The translations under genes and the position numbers were made by a program. The notes under the pieces are model-generated. The model was not told where the DNA came from and made no database searches. It saw only the letters and a program-made list of their open reading frames with translations. A stretch of DNA of 64,000 nucleotides. It comes from Microcoleus sp. FACHB-68 (GTDB lineage Bacteria; Cyanobacteriota; Cyanobacteriia; Cyanobacteriales; Oscillatoriaceae). Location: the NCBI RefSeq assembly GCF_014695715.1, contig NZ_JACJOT010000006.1, positions 558,001-622,000 of the forward strand, read 5' to 3'. Below are positions 59,881 through 64,000 of this stretch, in pieces (the stretch's first letter is position 1; every line of letters starts with the position of its first letter).

Positions 59881-62361
59881 CTAAACAATTGTCCCCCAAA
59901 TCTTAATGGTTTTATCCGCACCGGCACTCACCAGCGTCTTCCCATCAGGCGCGATTGCTACCGAATAAACGACATCCAAATGACCTGCAAGCGTATGGTA
60001 TTCTTTGCCAGTTTGTAGGTTCCAAATCTTAATGGTTTTATCCGCACCGGCACTCACCAACGTCTCCCCATCTGGAGCAATCGCCACCGAATAAACCGCT
60101 CCCGAATGACCGCTGAGCGTGCGTACTAGCTGGCCGGTTTGTAGATTCCAAATTTTAATCGTTTTATCCGCGCCGGCACTCACCAACGTCTCCCCATCTG
60201 GAGCAATCGCCACTGAATAAACCGACCCTGAATGACCTCTCAATGTATGGCGCAACTGTTCAGTTTTCGGGTGCCAAATTTTAATCGTTTTATCCGCGCT
60301 GGCACTCACCAGCGTCTCGCCATCGGAACTAATTGCTATAGAATAAACCCACTCTTTATGGCCGAATAACGTCCGCACCGGCTCCCCGGTTTGTAGGTTC
60401 CAAATTTTGACTTTGTGAGAGCCACTAGCTAAAGTTTCGCCATCCGGACTAAGTGCGAGAGCGTGAATTGACTTTTTATGTCCGAACAGAGTGCGAAGCA
60501 ATTTGCCAGAGTGCAGATCCCAGATATAAATATGACTTCTCTGCTCAGTTTTATCACTACTGGCGAGAATTTTACCGTCTGGGCTGATCGTGAGGGTCAA
60601 CACTTGGCCGGCATGACTTGTAAACTGATAAGTCTGCTGGCCGGTTTTTAGATGCCAAAGTCCAATTATATTTTTCTCAACCCCACCGCCAAACACTTGA
60701 CCATCTGGACTAATAGCGATGCCGGTGGGCCGGCCTGAAACCCCGCTGACACTGTGCGACAGAACAAGTTTTTCCAGGTTGAATTTCCCCGTGAAACTGG
60801 CCATCCCGCTCAGCAGGTTCTCCACTTGGGCAACCGCCTGATCATCCCCCAAAGCCTCCAAACATTCCTTCAGCTGCTCCAAATACTCCCGATCTTCTTT
60901 CGCCACAGCAGACTTCATCGCCTCTAAGGCTTTCACGCCTGCCGGCTGGGGTAGCTGCCGCTGTTCCAGCCAAGACGTTAGGGAATATTCCACTTGCTCC
61001 TTCGCCCAAGATTTATCGGGCAGTTGCGTGAGACTTTTCGCTAATTTCACAGCCATTTCTGGCACCCAATAAGGGCGCTCGTACGCCAACGTTTTCAAGA
61101 CATCTTGATAGCTAGAAACAGCAGCTTGCATTACCTGTTTCAGCAGTTGTTGGTTAGCGCCTTCTTGAAATACATGGGGTAACAGTTCTGGCAATCGCGG
61201 GGAAACGTCATGATAAACCAAATGATGAACATCTGCCATCCAGCCGGCAACTAAACAGTGACAACTGGTTAATAACTGACTAACTGCTTCAAAATCTTTG
61301 CTATTAATTTGATAAGCAAACGATAGTTCGCTCACATCTATGCCGGCTTGTTTCAATTCCTCTTCTTCTTCTAAAATTTTTAGGTTAATCGCATTTTGTC
61401 CACCCAATTTATCGATCTCTACAAAAGTTTTTCCCATCGCCAGCAGTTTATCTCGCGTTGCTTTCCATTTCAAAGCTCGCGTTTTTGCCGACTCATAAAT
61501 CAGGTGCCGGTAAGGAAGCTTAACAATCGTTTCATAACAGTAATTGTCTTGGGATAAACCCCAGTAAGCCATGCGGAAATTTAAGAAATCTCCCTCAATT
61601 TCTGACTCCAATATTAAAGTTGGTTCAGATTTAAGCATCCCAAATAGTGCTTTAATGCTAGATTCACCTTGAAACCGCCGGCTGTCCCAAGCACCACCTA
61701 AAAATTCTGTGGGTCTAATTTGGCTGTGTAGCGGATAATGTTCACTGAGAAATTCTCGCAGTCCTTGAGCTAAATTTGGCTCAATGTTGGGAATCACCGG
61801 CCCTTGTCCCAACTGATCCTCAAACGTTGCTGCCAATCTTTCTAAGTTGGGAGGTGCGACAATAATTCGTAACGGAATCGGGCCGCTGCCGGTGTGGGAT
61901 TTGAGAATTTGCGAAGGCAGTAGTCGCAGAGGCCAGCTATCAAGAATTTTCTCAACTTCAGGCAATTTGAGTGCGATCTCTCGTCTTTCGGTTGCCAGTT
62001 GGATTTGTGTCTCGCGGTTGTAAGTCGCTAGCTGCTGCTGAAAGGCTTTCTCTTGCGCGAAACGCCATTGCTGATACTCCTGGCTGTTTTGCTGAATTGC
62101 CCAGCTAGCACTCTGGATGAATTCTTGAATTTCTCCACTATATTCAAGTCCCAGTTTCGCTAGATTTTTCGCAAAAGATTGCCCATTTTTATCTTCTACA
62201 TGGGAATCATTTCCTAAATATTCCAGCATGAGCTGCGCTTGCCGGTGTTTCTCATCCAGTTCAATATGTATAGTGCTTAACGGTTGACCGTTCCTCATAT
62301 ACATTAAAGTGTTAAAAATAGGCACCGCATATTCGATGAGTAACTTAATCCATTGCTCCAT
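59881..62361 (-). CDS. WD40 repeat protein with large N-terminal domain of unknown function
   Basis: The 826-residue protein starts with an unknown mainly helical region (1-520). It begins with a coiled-coil-prone part (about 40-150; QQNSQEYQQWRFAQEKAFQQ), followed by an alpha/beta part (IPLRIIVAPPNLERLAATFE, FRMAYWGLSQDNYCYETIVK). Seven WD40 blades follow (about 540-826), enough for one closed propeller. Blades 4-7 are nearly identical (VYSVAIAPDGETLVSAGADK, TIKIWNLQTG). It has no signal peptide or membrane helix. The N-terminal region shows no Walker motif, so it is not a STAND protein as far as I can see. It is convergent with the kinase operon (23-nt gap). Function unknown, probably a protein-binding scaffold. 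Confidence 0.88.
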   Translation of the reverse strand: MEQWIKLLIEYAVPIFNTLMYMRNGQPLSTIHIELDEKHRQAQLMLEYLGNDSHVEDKNGQSFAKNLAKLGLEYSGEIQEFIQSASWAIQQNSQEYQQWRFAQEKAFQQQLATYNRETQIQLATERREIALKLPEVEKILDSWPLRLLPSQILKSHTGSGPIPLRIIVAPPNLERLAATFEDQLGQGPVIPNIEPNLAQGLREFLSEHYPLHSQIRPTEFLGGAWDSRRFQGESSIKALFGMLKSEPTLILESEIEGDFLNFRMAYWGLSQDNYCYETIVKLPYRHLIYESAKTRALKWKATRDKLLAMGKTFVEIDKLGGQNAINLKILEEEEELKQAGIDVSELSFAYQINSKDFEAVSQLLTSCHCLVAGWMADVHHLVYHDVSPRLPELLPHVFQEGANQQLLKQVMQAAVSSYQDVLKTLAYERPYWVPEMAVKLAKSLTQLPDKSWAKEQVEYSLTSWLEQRQLPQPAGVKALEAMKSAVAKEDREYLEQLKECLEALGDDQAVAQVENLLSGMASFTGKFNLEKLVLSHSVSGVSGRPTGIAISPDGQVFGGGVEKNIIGLWHLKTGQQTYQFTSHAGQVLTLTISPDGKILASSDKTEQRSHIYIWDLHSGKLLRTLFGHKKSIHALALSPDGETLASGSHKVKIWNLQTGEPVRTLFGHKEWVYSIAISSDGETLVSASADKTIKIWHPKTEQLRHTLRGHSGSVYSVAIAPDGETLVSAGADKTIKIWNLQTGQLVRTLSGHSGAVYSVAIAPDGETLVSAGADKTIKIWNLQTGKEYHTLAGHLDVVYSVAIAPDGKTLVSAGADKTIKIWGTIV
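59897..60420 (-). repeat. 126-bp tandem repeats encoding WD40 blades
   Basis: Four 126-bp units with high DNA identity begin near 59897, 60023, 60149 and 60275 (shared GGTTTTATCCGCACCGGCAC, then TCACCA and TCCCCATC). The spacing is exact, which indicates recent duplication or gene conversion of blade-coding units. Confidence 0.9.
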
Positions 62362-63357
62362 AACTACCTTTATGATGAGTAATCGGCTTTCGTTGCGTTG
62401 CTAAATTGCCTTAAGATTTGGTTAAAGCGTTGGTGCCGGCACCTTACCCTGCAATTTTAGTGCCACCCCAAACAGATATAGTAATCCTAAACGTGTAAAT
62501 ACCGCAGTCAGCCAGATTACTCTAGCCAATTCGTTACACCTTTATTTTGTGCCGGCTTAATCGCAAACAATTTCTTGTCTCAATTGTTCTGAAGTCGCCG
62601 CGATTGGGTAATTTAGGATATTTCACCCATCATTGCCGGAAAAATTGACACCCTGAAAAGTTGAGGACAAGTTTAGCCGGCTCATCCTTTAAACTAAACC
62701 ATCCTCGCCACTATCAGCTTGGTTTAAAAACAGACTTTGTTGACCTAGTTAGGCATTTTCGGCAATTTATTGCAAGTATTTAGCAATTAAATACAATCTA
62801 TATGCTGAACTTATTGCTAGTTTGGTTCAGTCATCAATTTTTATATTAAAAACAAAAATTAGATTATTGTCTATAAGTCAAGCAATTATTACAAATCTTT
62901 GTGCCCACATCAATAGGCTTTAACCTCTCTGTGTTTCTGTGACATGGACAGAGGAAGGCACACGAATAGTTTTGAGTTAGGGCCGGCAGATGTTCTGGAC
63001 AAGACCCTGTTTCGGGTTCAACTCGTTTCAATTTAATGCTTAACATCTGTCGAACTCAGCCAGTTTCCCTTTCATCTCATTCATCAAGTCTGAGAATCGG
63101 GAGTATTGAATCTTCAATAGGCGCTAGGGCTGCACTGTATGGCCATCAGCCCTAGCTGAATGGAACACCAGCCAATATGCGTACGTCATCACATTTGGCT
63201 GAATCTCCCCACAGCAGTGCTTCTCAGCCCCCAGTCCTGTCCCCTTAAAACTTCAGCTTCTTCCCATCACCCAGTAGCACAGCACCTGCCGGCACCCTCA
63301 ATGACAAGTTGTTGAGCCAACTAGGTAATGCGAAGCATTATCAATTAGCCTCTTTTC
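62362..63357. other. 1.0-kb intergenic region upstream of fur
   Basis: It lies between the divergent WD40 and fur genes. A 60-codon frame (62864-63046, minus) has no supporting feature. The sequence is AT-rich at 62740-62880. I see no RNA gene or repeat array here beyond scattered RCCGGY hexamers. Confidence 0.5.
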
Positions 63358-63387
63358 TTGAAAATTAGATGCAAAAATCGCTATGAT
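63358..63387 (+). promoter_or_regulatory. Promoter of fur with overlapping inverted repeat
   Basis: TTGAAA at 63358-63363, 18 nt, then TATGAT at 63382-63387, about 33 nt before the ATG. GAAAAT at 63360-63365 and ATTTTC at 63386-63391 form an inverted repeat spanning the promoter, a layout that could allow autoregulation by Fur. Confidence 0.55.
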
Positions 63388-63420
63388 TTTCAATAAAGAG
63401 ACCTATTTGGGAAGATAATT

Positions 63421-63981
63421 ATGGCTCTCTACACAGCAACTTCATTGAAAGCCGAACTCAATTCGAGGGGGTGGCGTCTGACGCCCCAGCGAGAGACTAT
63501 TTTGCACGTCTTTCAAAATCTTCCCAGGGGCAACCACCTGAGTGCGGAGGATCTCTACAATCTGCTGCAACGTCGTGGGGAAGCAATTAGCCTGTCCACC
63601 ATCTACCGGACACTGAAGTTGATGGCACGGATGGGGCTTTTGCGTGAACTGGAGCTTGCTGAAGGCCATAAACATTATGAACTCAATCAGCCATATCCGC
63701 ATCACCACCATCATTTGGTGTGCATTCAGTGCAACAAAACGATTGAATTCAAAAATGACACGATTTTAAAAAGTGGCTTAAAACAAGCAGAAAAATCCGG
63801 CTTGCAGATGATTGACTGTCAGCTAACCATTCATACCATTTGTCCGGAAGCATTGCGCCAGGGATGGCCTTCTTTGCTGCCGAGTAATTGGTCATGCCCA
63901 CGCTCTCAAATGGAAGCACATCCCTGGGATGAAAGCGAACTCCACACCCATGAACTCCATGCGGAGGAGGTTGCACACTAA
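63421..63981 (+). CDS. fur: Fur-family ferric uptake regulator
   Basis: The 186-residue regulator has an N-terminal winged helix (LKAELNSRGWRLTPQRETIL, ISLSTIYRTLKLMARMGLLR) and a C-terminal metal/dimerisation domain with the His-rich HHHHHLVCIQCNKTIEF containing CxxC. The N-terminus and the ELELAEGHKHYELNQPYPHH run match cyanobacterial FurA-type proteins. After the conserved DCQLTIHTICP the second Cys of the usual CPxC pair is replaced (CPEALRQGW). A further Cys follows (SNWSCPRS), and the tail is His/Glu-rich (ESELHTHELHAEEVAH) and longer than in the ~150-residue FurA proteins I recall. It would repress iron-uptake genes when iron is replete. Confidence 0.9.
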   Translation: MALYTATSLKAELNSRGWRLTPQRETILHVFQNLPRGNHLSAEDLYNLLQRRGEAISLSTIYRTLKLMARMGLLRELELAEGHKHYELNQPYPHHHHHLVCIQCNKTIEFKNDTILKSGLKQAEKSGLQMIDCQLTIHTICPEALRQGWPSLLPSNWSCPRSQMEAHPWDESELHTHELHAEEVAH

Positions 63982-64000
63982 GCCAACGTCAAAAGTCATG

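Noticed and set aside
62864-63046. 60-codon minus-strand frame with several Cys
   Set aside because: Cys positions do not form a recognisable zinc motif and there is no start context.

Overview
This window comes from a cyanobacterial chromosome, most likely a filamentous non-heterocystous type (Oscillatoriales or Coleofasciculales-like). That placement is inferred from gene content, not from a database match. Diagnostic genes are chlP (geranylgeranyl reductase), ndhL, the circadian output regulator rpaA, a ComFB-family protein, and a tRNA-Leu(UAA) split by a group I intron at the classic cyanobacterial position. Large hybrid histidine kinases, a pentapeptide-repeat protein, WD40, STAND and CHAT proteins, short tandem heptamer repeats and arrays of short palindromes fit the same picture. 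The sequence is strikingly rich in RCCGGY hexamers. No insertion sequence, prophage, rRNA gene or CRISPR array was seen.

Layout. 0-8.7 kb: glycosyltransferase, DUF202 protein, secreted protein, two CadD-like transporters, an APC permease divergent from a LysR regulator, and a prohibitin. 8.8-23.4 kb: one minus-strand block holding a STAND (NB-ARC) ATPase, then three overlapping genes for a membrane Ser/Thr kinase with TPRs, a secreted TPR protein, and a 3561-residue secretion-domain protein ending in a CHAT caspase-like protease. 23.8-30.5 kb: ComFB, a stand-alone DUF4347 protein, a TIGR03032 protein, a repeat-PPC-sorbosone dehydrogenase-like protein and a pentapeptide-repeat protein. 30.7-38 kb: core genes (trnL-UAA, ndhL, DUF3007, trpA, rpaA, a PEP-CTERM protein, chlP, cysA). 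38-44 kb: a large hybrid kinase, a queuosine-precursor-type transporter and an OGFr-domain protein.

44.1-52.8 kb is a single-direction minus-strand island built around a heavy-metal-type P-ATPase. It has six HMA_2-type domains spread over four proteins, three paralogous DUF5132 small membrane proteins with Glu/Ala-rich tails, and an unknown two-TM protein. The ATPase lacks the CPC metal-binding motif. I propose that the island encodes a membrane efflux or scaffold platform analogous to mycobacterial PacL/Ctp systems. This is the strongest candidate for a poorly described system here, followed by the STAND-kinase-TPR-CHAT block. 54.6-59.9 kb carries a PhnD-type binding lipoprotein followed by two multidomain histidine kinases, probably one sensory pathway. 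The window ends with a WD40 protein with near-identical blades and a Fur-family regulator.

All product calls rest on reading motifs by eye. Family names are from memory and no search was run.
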